From NCBI RefSeq assembly GCF_034259325.1, contig NZ_JAXIVS010000014.1:1-64000 (forward strand): a stretch of DNA of 64,000 nucleotides, read 5' to 3'. A program made the translations under genes and the position numbers. The notes under the pieces were generated by a model. The model did not search any database, had not been told where the DNA came from, and saw only the letters and a program-made list of their open reading frames with translations. Positions 38,967-49,162 of this stretch are shown in pieces; the first letter of the stretch is position 1; each line of letters starts with the position of its first letter. The stretch comes from Hyalangium ruber. Its GTDB lineage: Bacteria; Myxococcota; Myxococcia; Myxococcales; Myxococcaceae.

Positions 38967-39586
38967 TTGATCTCCGTCACCTGGGCCTGGTTGACGGGCG
39001 CGTTGATGACCATCACCTCCGGCACGCCGCCCGAGGTGTAGCCGCCGAACTTGAAGCAGTCGGTGTCCTCGGCGGTCTGGCACTTCCAGACGCCCGGATC
39101 GCTGTCCACCGGCAGCCGCGCGCAGCTGCCCGAGGCGTTCAGGTCCAGCGTCATCATTCGCAGCGGGCCCTCGAAGTTCTTCGCGGGCAGCCCGAGCGCC
39201 TGGCCCAGCACCTCGGGCGCGTGCGTGTCGCCCGTCTTCGACTTGTTCACGGCGTCCGTGATGACGGCCGTCGGAGCGGCGAACAGGTAGCAGCCGGTGT
39301 CGTCACAGCGCCCGAAGTTCGTCGCGCCCGTCGCCACGACGTACTTCTGATAGAGGTCCTCCTTCATCAGCCACGACACCTTCATGTCGGGGAAGTTCTT
39401 CGCCAGGTGCTGCTCGATGCCGTACGGCTGGGCGCGCTGATCGGCCTCCTTGGAGATCTCGGCCTGGCGCGTGTCACACGCCGCCAGGGCGGGAGGCGGC
39501 GTCGGCTGCGTGGGGGCGGGCTCGACGTGCTTGCAGCCGACGACGAGCAGACAGCTGAGGAGAAGGTTTCGGACCATCCAGTTCAT
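38963..39586 (-). CDS. Lipoprotein of unknown function
   Basis: A 207-residue lipoprotein. The signal ([15 protein letters not shown]) ends in lipobox VVGC, then there is a short Pro/Thr spacer. The mature part contains six Cys residues in pairs ([21 protein letters not shown]), probably forming disulfides in the periplasm. It does not match a family I can name. ATG 39586 has GAGG 8 nt upstream; the longer frame to 39733 is not used because it lacks a ribosome site. The small gene after it is translationally coupled. Confidence 0.78.
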   Translation of the reverse strand: MNWMVRNLLLSCLLVVGCKHVEPAPTQPTPPPALAACDTRQAEISKEADQRAQPYGIEQHLAKNFPDMKVSWLMKEDLYQKYVVATGATNFGRCDDTGCYLFAAPTAVITDAVNKSKTGDTHAPEVLGQALGLPAKNFEGPLRMMTLDLNASGSCARLPVDSDPGVWKCQTAEDTDCFKFGGYTSGGVPEVMVINAPVNQAQVTEIK

Positions 39587-39755
39587 GGGAAAAACCTCGA
39601 TTGAAGCGGGTGATGTGGCGGCGGCCCCTTTAATCGATATTCCCAGGCGCCTCGCGGATTTGTTACGCAGCGCACGCGGGGATGGTAGTTGCTCCCCTGC
39701 GACGGTCGTCTCTGGTACTTCCGTCCTGCGCACCCCTCACATGGAGCATGTGAAC

Positions 39756-40271
39756 ATGGCAAACGCCAAGGTCTTCTTCGATATCTCGATTGGTTCCAAG
39801 CCCGCTGGCCGCATCGTCATCGAGCTCTTCTCGGACGATGTCCCCAAGACGGCCGAGAACTTCCGCGCCCTCTGCACGGGCGAGAAGGGCATCGGCCAGC
39901 AGGGCGTTCCGCTGCACTACAAGGGCTCGAGCTTCCACCGCGTCATCCCCCAGTTCATGTGCCAGGGCGGTGACTTCACCGCTGGCAATGGCACCGGCGG
40001 CGAGTCCATCTACGGCGAGAAGTTCGCGGACGAGAACTTCAAGCACAAGCACACCGCCCCGGGCTTCCTGTCGATGGCCAACGCGGGTCGCAACACGAAC
40101 GGCTCGCAGTTCTTCCTCACCACCGTCGCCACGCCCTGGCTCGACGGCAAGCACGTCGTGTTCGGCAAGGTCATCGAGGGCATGGACGTCGTGAAGCAGA
40201 TCGAGTCGGTGGGCTCGCCGTCGGGCACCACTCGGCAGCAGGTCAAGATCGAGGACAGCGGGCAGCTCTGA
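39756..40271 (+). CDS. Peptidyl-prolyl cis-trans isomerase, cyclophilin type
   Basis: A 171-residue cyclophilin that speeds cis-trans isomerisation of prolyl bonds during folding. All core motifs are present: [17 protein letters not shown], with the catalytic Arg; [17 protein letters not shown]; and [12 protein letters not shown]. There is no signal peptide, so it is cytoplasmic, and it is of the eukaryote-like (CypA) type rather than the short bacterial PpiB form. ATG 39756 has GGAG 9 nt upstream; 39741 is an in-frame alternative. A hairpin follows. Confidence 0.95.
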   Translation: MANAKVFFDISIGSKPAGRIVIELFSDDVPKTAENFRALCTGEKGIGQQGVPLHYKGSSFHRVIPQFMCQGGDFTAGNGTGGESIYGEKFADENFKHKHTAPGFLSMANAGRNTNGSQFFLTTVATPWLDGKHVVFGKVIEGMDVVKQIESVGSPSGTTRQQVKIEDSGQL

Positions 40272-40297
40272 GTCGGTTCCTCGGTTCGTCGTGTCAG

Positions 40298-40328
40298 GGC
40301 CCACCTGTGCCTGGTGCGCGGGTGGGCC
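40298..40328 (+). terminator. Hairpin after the cyclophilin gene
   Basis: A perfect 8-bp stem GGCCCACC / GGTGGGCC (40298-40305 with 40321-40328) with a 15-nt loop, followed by TTTG. It is a modest intrinsic terminator. Nothing further is recognised in the 230 bp up to 40558. Confidence 0.5.
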
Positions 40329-40558
40329 TTTGCACGGGCGCACGGGCTGGGGCGCAGGTCGCGGGTCCCTCGTCTCGGCGCGGGGCCCCCCGTCAGCGGA
40401 CGGGTCCTCCCGCGCCGGCCGTCCCGCTCTCCCTCGGCTCACGGACCCTCGTCACTCAGTGGGTTCGCGCTTCCCTCGGGCTCGCTCCCGCCAAAGCTGT
40501 CTGGTTGTCTGACAGGTTCGGATGGACCCGCACTGGCTGCGTGCTTCCAGGGGGCTGA

Positions 40559-41044
40559 TCAGGTTTCGACGGAGCCGGTGAGGATGCCCGCCAGCGCTCC
40601 CTCTTGGGTTCGGCCAACGACGAAGACGGAGATTTGTCCATCCACGGAGCCGCGGTGGGCTTCTCCGAAGCGGATGACCCGCAGCTCCTGGAGGTGCTCT
40701 TCCAGTGCCTGACGAATTTGGCTCCACTGGCTCGCGTACTTCCCCGACTCTGGATCGCTTGGGTCCGCGACCTCGGTGCGGCGGGCCAGGAAGTCTCCGG
40801 CGCTCTTGACCTCCACTGCCTTCTCGGCGAGCCGCGGCAGGGGCGTGGGGCTGAGGAACACGTCGGTCCTCCCGTCGTGCTTTGCCGAGAGCCACGTCAC
40901 CACCGCCTCGGGGGTCACCTCCGTGACTCGGGCCTCCGGCGCGGACACGAAGACGACCCTCGCGTCGCTCTCGCTGATGAACACCAGGCCTTCGGCCGCC
41001 TTCTCCACTTCCTTCCGCAGCTTCTCCAGCGCCTCTGCTGACAT
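40559..41044 (-). CDS. Nuclease A inhibitor-like protein (NuiA family)
   Basis: A 161-residue cytoplasmic protein resembling the NuiA family, which blocks the sugar-nonspecific nuclease NucA by inserting its C-terminal region into the active site. Family-like segments are LRKEVEKAAEGLVFISESDARV at the N-terminus and SQIRQALEEHLQELRVIRFGE in the middle. No NucA-like nuclease lies nearby, so its partner, if any, is elsewhere. The ATG has GAGGG upstream. It lies last in the minus-strand run, 62 bp after the winged-helix gene. Confidence 0.72.
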   Translation of the reverse strand: MSAEALEKLRKEVEKAAEGLVFISESDARVVFVSAPEARVTEVTPEAVVTWLSAKHDGRTDVFLSPTPLPRLAEKAVEVKSAGDFLARRTEVADPSDPESGKYASQWSQIRQALEEHLQELRVIRFGEAHRGSVDGQISVFVVGRTQEGALAGILTGSVET

Positions 41045-41106
41045 GGTGCCCTCATGGCCGGGTGACGGCGGGGATGCTAACGCGACCACGCCAGCCGCGA
41101 CGTCCG

Positions 41107-42267
41107 TCACCCGAGCGTGGTGAAGCGGACGTCTTGGGCCCGGGCGTCGGCGGCGGCGAAGGAGAGGAGCCGTGCGCCCTCCTCGGTCAGGGCCGTGCGC
41201 TCCGGCTTGGACAGGCGCCGGAAGGGCTCGATGCGCAGGGTGGCTGTGTCGCGGTGGCGCTGGAGCTTCCAGATTCCGTGGACGAAGCCATCCACGAGCA
41301 CGGTGCCGGGGACCAGGCCGTTCGCCGTTCCGATGCGCTTGCGGTTGTCCTCGGAGATGACGCGGGTCCGGTCGGCGTGGGAGAGGAGCAGGTTGTCGTA
41401 CTCGGGCAGGAAGCGGATCGGAGCCGGGGTGTCCGGGTCGGGCCGGGGCGCGCCGGGCAGATCCCACAGCTCGTGGCCGTGCTCGTCCCGGAAGGCGCGC
41501 AGGCGCGGCCGGAGTCGCTCGGTCACCTCGCGCAGGCCGGTGAGGCCCGACCATGTCTGGAGGTCTTTCACGGTGGCCGGGCCGAACGCGGCCAGGTACC
41601 GGCGGACCAGCGTGTCCGGCGAGGTGTCGGAGCCGAGGGGACGGCCGAGCCAGGCTTCGGCGGTGGTGGAGGTGGCCTGCCCGCTCTCGCCCCAGAGGCC
41701 GCGAGGAGGCACCTGGACCAGCGGCAGCAGGTTGCGGAGCGCGTAGGCGAGGGAGGCACCGTCGCGGTCGGGCCACCGCTCCTGCAGCAGCGCACCGAGC
41801 TCCGCGTGGGTGCGGGGTTGTTCCTCGAGCAGCGCTCGGCCGGCCGACAGGAGCGCTTCGAGGTCCATGCCCGCGATGCGGCGTCCGTAGGGACTGCCGA
41901 CGTACAGGCCGCGCTCCAGGACGGGCTGCAGTACGGGGCGCAGCGCCAGACAGTCGCGCGCGGTGACCAGGTGGAGGGTCGCGCGCATCATCGCGAGGCG
42001 GACCGCTCGCCGGTCGCTGATCAACCGGGACAGCGCGTCGGGGGTGAATCCCTCCAGGCGTGTCCACAGGCCTATATAAGGTGTGTTGGGTGCCTGGGCC
42101 TGCATGCCGACCAGGTGCTCCAGGGTCTTGGCCACGCTCCACTTCTCCCGGCGCAGGAGCAGCTGGCGCTCCAGCGTGGCGCGGTTGAGCGCTCTCTGCG
42201 TGAGCACCTCTCCCGCCCCGCCCTTCCCACGAGAGGAGGTGGCCTTCTTCGACGGTCGTGCGGGCAT
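41107..42267 (-). CDS. Winged-helix DNA-binding protein (HTH_42 / AlkZ-like)
   Basis: A 386-residue protein of the winged-helix HTH_42 family, to which AlkZ-type DNA glycosylases (interstrand-crosslink and alkyl-base unhooking) belong. Signatures are [20 protein letters not shown] near residue 55, [17 protein letters not shown], and [19 protein letters not shown] around 275. AlkZ carries a catalytic QxQ motif; here QAQ (57-59) fits it, so repair activity is plausible. No glycosylase activity is proven from sequence. It lies 11 bp after the secreted-protein gene. Confidence 0.82.
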   Translation of the reverse strand: MPARPSKKATSSRGKGGAGEVLTQRALNRATLERQLLLRREKWSVAKTLEHLVGMQAQAPNTPYIGLWTRLEGFTPDALSRLISDRRAVRLAMMRATLHLVTARDCLALRPVLQPVLERGLYVGSPYGRRIAGMDLEALLSAGRALLEEQPRTHAELGALLQERWPDRDGASLAYALRNLLPLVQVPPRGLWGESGQATSTTAEAWLGRPLGSDTSPDTLVRRYLAAFGPATVKDLQTWSGLTGLREVTERLRPRLRAFRDEHGHELWDLPGAPRPDPDTPAPIRFLPEYDNLLLSHADRTRVISEDNRKRIGTANGLVPGTVLVDGFVHGIWKLQRHRDTATLRIEPFRRLSKPERTALTEEGARLLSFAAADARAQDVRFTTLG

Positions 42268-42278
42268 GCGCGGTGTGC

Positions 42279-42791
42279 TCAGTCTCCCGCGGACTGCACT
42301 TTCGCGCCGTCGATGAGCTGGGTGCTCGGTGGGATGGCGGTCTTGGGCAGGTAGTAGGCTTTGCCCTGGTAGCTCAGCTCGTAGGACTTGGGGTGGACGC
42401 GCGCCACCTCGATGTAGAGCACCGCTGTCCCGGTGCCGCCGTCTCCCCAGGTGGAGAGGAACGGCAGCCCCTCGCCGCAGCCCACGTAGCGGCCGCGCTC
42501 CGCATCCTCATAGCCGAGCACCATGTTGTAGGACTTGCTCGCATCGAAGCTTCCCCCCGGCCAGCCGCAGAGCTTGCGGCCCTGGAAGGACAACCCCTGG
42601 CCATCGAGCACGAAGGCGGGGGTGCCCTTCAGGTCCTTGCTGCTGTAGGCGCTCAGCTTGGGGGGCTGGCTCCCATCGGTGATGAAGAGGTATTTGCGCC
42701 CCTTCACCAGCACCGTGCGAGGGCCCTCCGCGGCCCACGTGGCTGGTGCGAGCAGGAGGGCGAGGAGTCCCAGCAGAGGTCCGTAGCGCAT
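42279..42791 (-). CDS. Secreted hypothetical protein
   Basis: A 170-residue exported protein. The signal peptide is [21 protein letters not shown], cleaved near TWA-AE. The mature part is beta-rich with two Cys (KLCGW and VGCGE) that could pair. No family is recognised. The start at 42791 was chosen because the signal peptide begins there; the track of open frame to 43004 overlaps the NuoM-like gene and is not used. It runs 11 bp before the winged-helix gene and 52 bp after the NuoM-like gene on the same strand. Confidence 0.72.
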   Translation of the reverse strand: MRYGPLLGLLALLLAPATWAAEGPRTVLVKGRKYLFITDGSQPPKLSAYSSKDLKGTPAFVLDGQGLSFQGRKLCGWPGGSFDASKSYNMVLGYEDAERGRYVGCGEGLPFLSTWGDGGTGTAVLYIEVARVHPKSYELSYQGKAYYLPKTAIPPSTQLIDGAKVQSAGD

Positions 42792-42843
42792 GACCCAGGA
42801 GGATAGCCTTCCCGGGCTTCTCTGACACAGCAGCGGCAGTGCC

Positions 42844-44370
42844 TCAGTGGCTCCCGGCGTGCGCGGGGGCGGGCGTGCCTCGGACGGAGGCCACCTGCCC
42901 CACCATCTTGCCCACCTCGTGCTCGCGCACGCGGAGCAGCGGACCGGGCAGCAGCCCTCCCACGAAGACCAGCGCGAACAGCCCGAGGGCCGCGACGCGC
43001 TCACGCGGGAGTAGGTCCTCCACCGTGTCCAGCAAGCTCTTCTGCTCCTGCGACACTCCGCCCAGGAACGTCTTCTGGAAGGCTCGGAAGAGCGTGATGG
43101 CGCAGATGGCCGTCGTCAGCAGCAGCGGCAGTGCCACCAACGGGTGCGCCTCCAGCACGCCGTGGAGCAGCAGATCCTCCCCCACGAAGCTCAGCGTCCC
43201 CGGGAAGCCCACCGTCGCGAAGCTCAGCAGGAAGAAGAACGTCGCCATCCGGGGCGCCTTGCGCACCAGCCCTCCCAGCCGCGTCATGTCCGTGGTCCCT
43301 GTTCTCGCGCCCAGCGCCTCCACCACCAGCTTCAGCCCCGTCAGCGCCACCCCCGCCGCCACGCTCTGCAGCAGCACTCCCGCCACGCTCTGCGTGTTCA
43401 TCGTCGCCAGCCCCGCCAGCATCAGCCCCGACTGGCTCACCAGCAGGAAGCCCACCGTGCGGCGCAGATCCACCTGCGCCAGCGCCAGCACCGCGCCGTA
43501 CAGCCCGCAGAACAGCCCCACCGCTCCCAGCATCGTCTCACCCGCAGCCCAGGCCTCCGGCAGCAGCGGAATCACCACCCGCACCAGCAGGAACAACCCC
43601 GCATGCACGTTCACCAGCAGCAGGCTCAGTCCGAACGGCCCCCGCCCCATCAACACCGGCAGCCATGAGTGGAAGGGCACCACCGCCATCCGCACGCACG
43701 CCGCCAACAGCAGCAGCCCGAACACCACCGTCTGCCACGAGCCCGGCACCCCGCGCGCCATCAGCCCCGCCAGCTCGAACGGTGCCTCCACTCCCGAGCG
43801 CCAGCCCAGCACGCCCAGCAGCACCGTCACTCCCAGCAACGGCAGCGTGCCCGCGAGCATGTACGTCCGGAAGGTCAGCAGCGTCCGGGACTCCGGTCGC
43901 GCCCGCGCGCTCCGGGAGACGAGGACTCCGGCCGGAATCAGCGTGGCCACCCAGAAGGCGGACAGCAGCGCCAGGTCCTGTGCGCAGAAGAAGCCCAGCG
44001 TCGCGCTCTCGGTGAGCAGCAGCACCGCCAGCGTGTGTCGGTCCAACGCCTGCCGAGGCCCCGCCGCCACCAGGCACAGGGTGAGCAACGCCGTGAGCGA
44101 CAGTGCCACCACGCTGGCGCCATCCACGCCCAGCTGGAGCAGGATGCCCAGCCCTGGCACCTGGCCCCACGTGTCCACGAGCTGCGGCCCGGGCGCTCCG
44201 CTCCGGAACAGCACGATCGCCAGGCCCGCCAACGCCAGGGTCAGCGCCACCACGCCGACGGACACCTGACGGGCCCGCGCCGGCTGGCGGACCCACGACA
44301 GCGCCACCGCGCCCAGCGCCGGCAGCACCACGAGCATCGAGAGAAGAGGAAGAGAAGTCATCGGTCTCAC
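42844..44370 (-). CDS. NuoM-like proton-conducting membrane subunit
   Basis: A 508-residue polytopic membrane protein (about 13-14 helices) of the complex-I antiporter-like family. RMAVVPFHSWLPVLMGRGPF corresponds to the conserved K/H-containing loop of TM7-8, and SATLGFFCAQDLALLSAFW matches TM5. The start is GTG 44370, overlapping the NuoL-like stop by 4 nt (GTGA). Standard Dab systems have a single DabB; here a second antiporter-like subunit follows. It may form a two-pump membrane arm, or help assembly. It is last of the SulP-DabA-NuoL-NuoM cluster. Confidence 0.87.
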   Translation of the reverse strand: MRPMTSLPLLSMLVVLPALGAVALSWVRQPARARQVSVGVVALTLALAGLAIVLFRSGAPGPQLVDTWGQVPGLGILLQLGVDGASVVALSLTALLTLCLVAAGPRQALDRHTLAVLLLTESATLGFFCAQDLALLSAFWVATLIPAGVLVSRSARARPESRTLLTFRTYMLAGTLPLLGVTVLLGVLGWRSGVEAPFELAGLMARGVPGSWQTVVFGLLLLAACVRMAVVPFHSWLPVLMGRGPFGLSLLLVNVHAGLFLLVRVVIPLLPEAWAAGETMLGAVGLFCGLYGAVLALAQVDLRRTVGFLLVSQSGLMLAGLATMNTQSVAGVLLQSVAAGVALTGLKLVVEALGARTGTTDMTRLGGLVRKAPRMATFFFLLSFATVGFPGTLSFVGEDLLLHGVLEAHPLVALPLLLTTAICAITLFRAFQKTFLGGVSQEQKSLLDTVEDLLPRERVAALGLFALVFVGGLLPGPLLRVREHEVGKMVGQVASVRGTPAPAHAGSH

Positions 44371-45785
44371 ACCGTTCCTGTCGACTCGTCACTCGACGAG
44401 CCATTGGACGCCAGCACCTTGGGCTCCGGAGTAGCGCGAGCCCCGGTCTTCGGCGACCAGCCGCTCAGCGCGCCCACCCAGTACCGCTCCGCCTTGTCGA
44501 TCCACTGCCCCACCTGGAGCAGCGGCCGCATCGCCCAGCTCTCGTGCAGCACCTCCAGGGCGAAGCGCTCCAGCGCCAGCCGGTAGAGCCGCCGCACCAG
44601 GCCCTCGGGCAGCGCGCGGTGGACCATCGCCACCGACGGAGCCTGGGCCGTCTGGAGCGCCGACCGCCGCGCCATGACCTCGCGCAGCGCCGACGGAGCC
44701 CGCAGCAACTGCAGGCAGCGCAGGCAGGCGTGGGCCACCAGATGGACCAGCGCCAGCCGGTAGAAGCCCAGCCCCACCTCGGCGAAGATCAACCCCACCT
44801 GCGTGAGCACCCCGTACGCCAACGCGCTCTTCACGTCCGTCTGCACGCGCCAGGCGAGCGTGGCGTGGACCGCCGTCACCAGCCCCACGCCCACCAGCGC
44901 GATGGACACCACCGGAGAGGCCGCGAGGAGCGGCGCGGTCCGCAGCAGCAGGTACACACCCGCGTGGACCGAGAGCGCTCCATAGAAGAGGGCGCTCGAG
45001 GGCGTCGGGCCCTCCATCGCTCGCGGCAGCCAGCTGCTGAAGGGGAACTGCGCCGACTTGCCCATGGCCGCCAGCACCAGGCACAGCCCCAGCACCGTCA
45101 TGGGTACAGCCCCCGCCGTCACCATCGGGCCCGGCCATGGCTTGTCCCCGAGCGCTCCCGCCCACTCGGCCGTCCCCAGCCAGTGGTGCAGCAGCACCGC
45201 GCCCACCAGCAGCCCCATGTCGCACAGCCGGTAGATGGTGAACGCCCTCAACCCCGAGCGCACCGGCGTCGTCCGCTCCTGGAAGAAGGCGATCAGCAGG
45301 GCCGAGGTGAGCCCCACCAGCTCCCAGCCGACGAAGAGCAGGTCCACGCTCCCGGCCGACACCAGCAGCAGCATCCCCGTGGCGAACAGCGCCAGCAGCA
45401 GGAAGAAGCGCGCGAAGCCCGCCTCCCGGTGCAGGTAGTTCACCGAGAACCGGCCGATGAGCAGGGTGATGACGCTGCCCAGCACCATCATCGTCACCGA
45501 CAGCCGATCCAGCAGGAAGGACACCTCGAAGGTGTAGCCCCCGGTGGAGAACCAGGGGCCCACGTCCACCACCAGCACGTCCTTGTGGAGGACCCACAGG
45601 CCTACCGCCGTCCCCACCGAGCCCAGCAGCGAGAGCCACAGCGAGCCGATGACCCAGCGCGACACCGTGCGCTCGCTCGGGGCGCGGTACATCAACATGG
45701 CGCAGCCCAACAGCAGGAAGGCCAGCGCCGGCCACAGCGGCACGGAGGTGGCCAGCAGCCCCACCTCGAAATCACGGAGCTGCAT
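44367..45785 (-). CDS. dabB: NuoL-like proton-conducting subunit (DabB)
   Basis: A 472-residue membrane protein of the NuoL/MrpA antiporter-like family. It shows the expected motifs: LFVGWELVGLTSALLIAFF (TM5 Glu), MGKSAQFPFSSWLPRAMEGPTPSSALFYGA (TM7-8), and discontinuous-helix residues. In the DAB carbon-uptake system DabB feeds ion-gradient energy to DabA, and DabB genes sit next to a DUF2309 gene as here. It lacks NuoL's long lateral helix, as DabB proteins do. It overlaps the DabA gene by 14 bp and the NuoM-like gene by 4 bp, so all are translated as a unit. Confidence 0.88.
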   Translation of the reverse strand: MQLRDFEVGLLATSVPLWPALAFLLLGCAMLMYRAPSERTVSRWVIGSLWLSLLGSVGTAVGLWVLHKDVLVVDVGPWFSTGGYTFEVSFLLDRLSVTMMVLGSVITLLIGRFSVNYLHREAGFARFFLLLALFATGMLLLVSAGSVDLLFVGWELVGLTSALLIAFFQERTTPVRSGLRAFTIYRLCDMGLLVGAVLLHHWLGTAEWAGALGDKPWPGPMVTAGAVPMTVLGLCLVLAAMGKSAQFPFSSWLPRAMEGPTPSSALFYGALSVHAGVYLLLRTAPLLAASPVVSIALVGVGLVTAVHATLAWRVQTDVKSALAYGVLTQVGLIFAEVGLGFYRLALVHLVAHACLRCLQLLRAPSALREVMARRSALQTAQAPSVAMVHRALPEGLVRRLYRLALERFALEVLHESWAMRPLLQVGQWIDKAERYWVGALSGWSPKTGARATPEPKVLASNGSSSDESTGTV

Positions 45786-48700
45786 GGACGGAACCCTCGG
45801 AGCGAAGTGAGGGAGCCCGGGTCCGCTTCGCGGCCGGCTCCAGAGTGGTGTCGATCAACGCCGGAGGCAGGAAGTCCCGATGCCCGCGGTACCACTCGGG
45901 CGAGGAGGCCACCACCGGCAGCGGCGCCTCGGGCGGAGTCTCGGGCTGGAAGCCCTTGGGCGTGAAGCGCTGCATGGCCCCTGTCTGGGGGTCCATGCTC
46001 ACCAGCTGCACCCACCCGTTGCCGATCAGCTCGCGCAGCTCGCGCTGGCGCTCGTAGATGCCGCCCAGCACCGCCACGCTCGCCTCCACGACGATGAGCA
46101 GGCGCACCGGCTCGTGGATCTCGATCATCTGCCGGGGCAGCCCGGTGCGCAGATCGCTCTCCACCCCGTCCATCACCCCGAGCATGCCGGTGAGGTTGTG
46201 CGGCAGCTTGGTGCCACACCCGTAGCGGTCATTGTCGACGCAGGAGAAGTAGTACTCCAGGTTGATGCCCGCGCCCACCGGCCCCACCGCCGCCAGGATG
46301 CGCTCCAGGATGGAGCCCGTGGCGTCCACCGTCGCGTCGTACGACACGAGGAACGAGCGCCGGTCCAGGAAGAGCCCCCGCGACAGCGCGCGGCGGCCGA
46401 CGATGCAGGCCGCGTTGGTGACGTGGCCGAGCTCCGGCCGCGCCTGGCTCAGGTCCACCGCGCGCTCCTCCACGTGCCGCAGCGCCGCGGCGGGCGAAAG
46501 AGTCAGCGGCGCGGACTCGAAGCGGCGGCAGCGCTCGTGCGCCGAGAGCATCCGCGACCGGTCCATCATCTGACGGAACTCCGCCAGCTCTCCCCGCAGC
46601 GCCTCGGGGACGTGCTCGGTGTCGAAGAGCGGCACCTCGTCGGTGGTGGTGTTGTGCAGCCCGCCGATGAAGAAGGTGGTGTCGGGGATATGGATGCCGC
46701 GCGCGCGCAGCTTCGCCCGCACCTCGGGCCGGTTGGCCATCTCCGCGAAGAGGCGCGCGTTGGGGCCACCGTGCCGGCCTCCGCAGGCGCCGCAGTCATA
46801 GGCCGACTGGTGCGGGTTGTTGACGCTGATCGCCCCGTGGCCCAGCAGCACCACCAGCGGGGCGAAGTTCTTCACCAGCCCCACGTTCTCCAGCGTGGCC
46901 GCCACCCGGTCCGCCTGCTCGGCCACCGTGAAGCCCGTGGGCTTCTGGTCCGCCGGCGTGAGGTGTTCGTCCGGGCGCAGGCTCGTCAGCACCGTGCGCG
47001 GGCTGGGCAGCATCTTCCGCGAGAGCGCGCGACGCGCCCGGTCCACCGTGTGCGGGAAGAGCAGGTGCAGCGGCAGCAGCAGCGCCGAGAGCAGCCCCAG
47101 CAGCGGCGTCAGCAGCCAGCCGAACTCCAGCGAGTGCGAGCCGCTGTGCAGCCAGTGGTCCACCCTGCCCCACAGCGCGCGCAGCCTCGCGCGGGCCTGG
47201 CCCTGGTGTCCGTGCTCCGGGTGCGGGTGCTCCACCACCTGGTGCTTGGGCGTGACGACCACCGGGCACAGGGCGGCGAGGTTCGCGTCGTCCAGGCCCC
47301 GGTAGTCCACCGCCACGCCGAAGAAGCCCGCCACGCCGAACGTCTCGTGCCGGGGGCTGAGCTCTTCGAAGTGCCGGCGGAAGCCCTCCTCCCGGTCGTC
47401 GATGCAGAAGAGCACCTGGAAGCGCGGGTCGCTCACCGTGCGCAGCGACTCCGGGCGGCTCCGGTTCCGCGCGAGGCCCTGGAGCACGTCCATCCGGTAG
47501 TGGTGCTCATAGGCCTCCTGCCACACCCGGCGGCGCGACGTGGCGTCGAAGGCCTCGAGCCACGCCAGCAGGGCCAGGCGCCGCGAGAGCGGAGAGTCCG
47601 CCACGTCCATGGCCGTCATCCCCGCCAACTGCACGAACTGGAAGAAGCGCCAGCTCCCCTCCTCCGCCGGGCGCTCCAGCGCGGAGGCGTGCTGCGGAGC
47701 CGAGCGCCGGGCGTGCTCCAGCAGCCCCGCCAGCGGGCCGGTGTAGCCCAGGCGCCGCCGCGCCACGTCGCGCAGGGCGAAGCGCTCCAGCGTCAGGCGC
47801 ACCGCCAGGAAATCCATCAGCGAGGCTGGCGGAGAACCCACGGGGCGGTCCGCCGGGTTGTTCTCCAGCCGGCTCATCATCCCCGCCCAGCCGGGCAGCG
47901 CGAGCAGCACGCGCTCGAGGGCCGCGTCCCACCGCGCCTCGGGGATGCCCAGCTCGTCAAGCGCCGCCAACACCACGTCCCGGGCCGACAGGTGCTGGGC
48001 CTCGGCCTGGGCGAGCTCCTTCTCCAGCCCGCCCAGCCACGAAGGCAGCACGCCGCTGCCCCGCAGCTTCATGGCGCGCCAGGCGAGATAGAGCCCCTGC
48101 TCACGGTCGGGCATGCCCCAGTGCGCCACCCCCTGGTCGAGGAAGGCCGAGCACGCGCGAATGAGGTGCGGGTGGACCAGGTCCGCCACGTCCTCGCCCG
48201 TCACGTCCCGCAGCACCTCGCGGTGGCTGCGCGCCCGCTCCGGCTTGTCCGCGTGGGACGGCGCCTGGAGCAAGGGCGCGCGGCAGGCGGCCCACAGGGC
48301 GCTCACCGTGAAGGCCTCGGGGTCGCGGCTCAGCCGCTCCTGGAGCGAGGGCAGGCTGCCATCACCGCCAAAAGCCGCCGCCAGCGCCTGCAAGCCCACC
48401 GTCGCCTCCGCCGCCAGCCACGCCTCCTCCGTGACGGTGGGGCTGGCGGCGCGGCTGATCCGCTCCTTCACCCGCGCCAGGTAGGCCTGGGTGTCCGCCT
48501 CCGGAATGCCCATCCGGTCCAGCGCATCCGAGCGCGACAGCGCGGGCTGGGAGGCCGCGGCCACGTGGAGGCTCGCCTCCAGCGCGGGGCCCAGCAGGGC
48601 CATCGCCAGGTCCGTCATCGTCCAGTCGCGGCCCACGCGGTGCATCCACGCGCGCAGGCCCTCGGTGGAGCGCTGGAGCAGCCGCGTCCGCGTGGCCTCG

Positions 48701-49152
48701 GGCATGTCCGGGCGCAGCCGCTGCGAGGCGGCCAGCTCCGACATCCGCCAGCGCAGCGAGGCCGCCGTATCCACCGGCAGCGGGTAGAGCAGCGCCAGCT
48801 TCTCCAGCTCCCGGCGCGCCAGCGGCCCCGGAGAGCTCTCCACTCCCGGCTCGCTCGCGGCCCGCTCGGTCAGCGCCGCCTCCAGGTCCGCATCGGTGAT
48901 GCGCCCCTGCTGGTACAGCTCGCGGTAGCGCGACTCGGGCAGGTAGGACTCCGTGCCGAAGTGCTCGCTCGCCGCCGCCAGCGCCTCGTGGAACGGCAGG
49001 TGCTGGAAGGCGTGCAGCGTGTTGTGATGGACGAAGACCCCGATGGGGCCCTGCACCGGGAGCAGGTGGGCCGCGTGCGCCAGCGCCTGGCTCAGCCGCT
49101 GGCCTCGGTCCGTCGTGGGGGTGTGCTCACCTGGGGGGTGTGGTTGATTCAT
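45772..49152 (-). CDS. dabA: DabA, inorganic-carbon uptake subunit (DUF2309)
   Basis: An 1126-residue member of the DabA family, which has a beta-carbonic-anhydrase-like zinc site and drives CO2 hydration on the cytoplasmic side of the membrane with DabB. The predicted ligands are Cys583 and Asp585 (FCIDDREEG), His772 (LLGHGAISVNNPH) and Cys787 (YDCGACGGRHGG). The 15-residue gap between His and the second Cys equals that in Halothiobacillus DabA. N-terminal VQGPIGVFVHHNTLHAFQHLPF is also typical. It is longer than the ~830-residue founding member. ATG 49152 is preceded by AGGA, 10 bp after the SulP stop. Confidence 0.92.
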   Translation of the reverse strand: MNQPHPPGEHTPTTDRGQRLSQALAHAAHLLPVQGPIGVFVHHNTLHAFQHLPFHEALAAASEHFGTESYLPESRYRELYQQGRITDADLEAALTERAASEPGVESSPGPLARRELEKLALLYPLPVDTAASLRWRMSELAASQRLRPDMPEATRTRLLQRSTEGLRAWMHRVGRDWTMTDLAMALLGPALEASLHVAAASQPALSRSDALDRMGIPEADTQAYLARVKERISRAASPTVTEEAWLAAEATVGLQALAAAFGGDGSLPSLQERLSRDPEAFTVSALWAACRAPLLQAPSHADKPERARSHREVLRDVTGEDVADLVHPHLIRACSAFLDQGVAHWGMPDREQGLYLAWRAMKLRGSGVLPSWLGGLEKELAQAEAQHLSARDVVLAALDELGIPEARWDAALERVLLALPGWAGMMSRLENNPADRPVGSPPASLMDFLAVRLTLERFALRDVARRRLGYTGPLAGLLEHARRSAPQHASALERPAEEGSWRFFQFVQLAGMTAMDVADSPLSRRLALLAWLEAFDATSRRRVWQEAYEHHYRMDVLQGLARNRSRPESLRTVSDPRFQVLFCIDDREEGFRRHFEELSPRHETFGVAGFFGVAVDYRGLDDANLAALCPVVVTPKHQVVEHPHPEHGHQGQARARLRALWGRVDHWLHSGSHSLEFGWLLTPLLGLLSALLLPLHLLFPHTVDRARRALSRKMLPSPRTVLTSLRPDEHLTPADQKPTGFTVAEQADRVAATLENVGLVKNFAPLVVLLGHGAISVNNPHQSAYDCGACGGRHGGPNARLFAEMANRPEVRAKLRARGIHIPDTTFFIGGLHNTTTDEVPLFDTEHVPEALRGELAEFRQMMDRSRMLSAHERCRRFESAPLTLSPAAALRHVEERAVDLSQARPELGHVTNAACIVGRRALSRGLFLDRRSFLVSYDATVDATGSILERILAAVGPVGAGINLEYYFSCVDNDRYGCGTKLPHNLTGMLGVMDGVESDLRTGLPRQMIEIHEPVRLLIVVEASVAVLGGIYERQRELRELIGNGWVQLVSMDPQTGAMQRFTPKGFQPETPPEAPLPVVASSPEWYRGHRDFLPPALIDTTLEPAAKRTRAPSLRSEGSVHAAP

Positions 49153-49162
49153 GACGTCCTAC

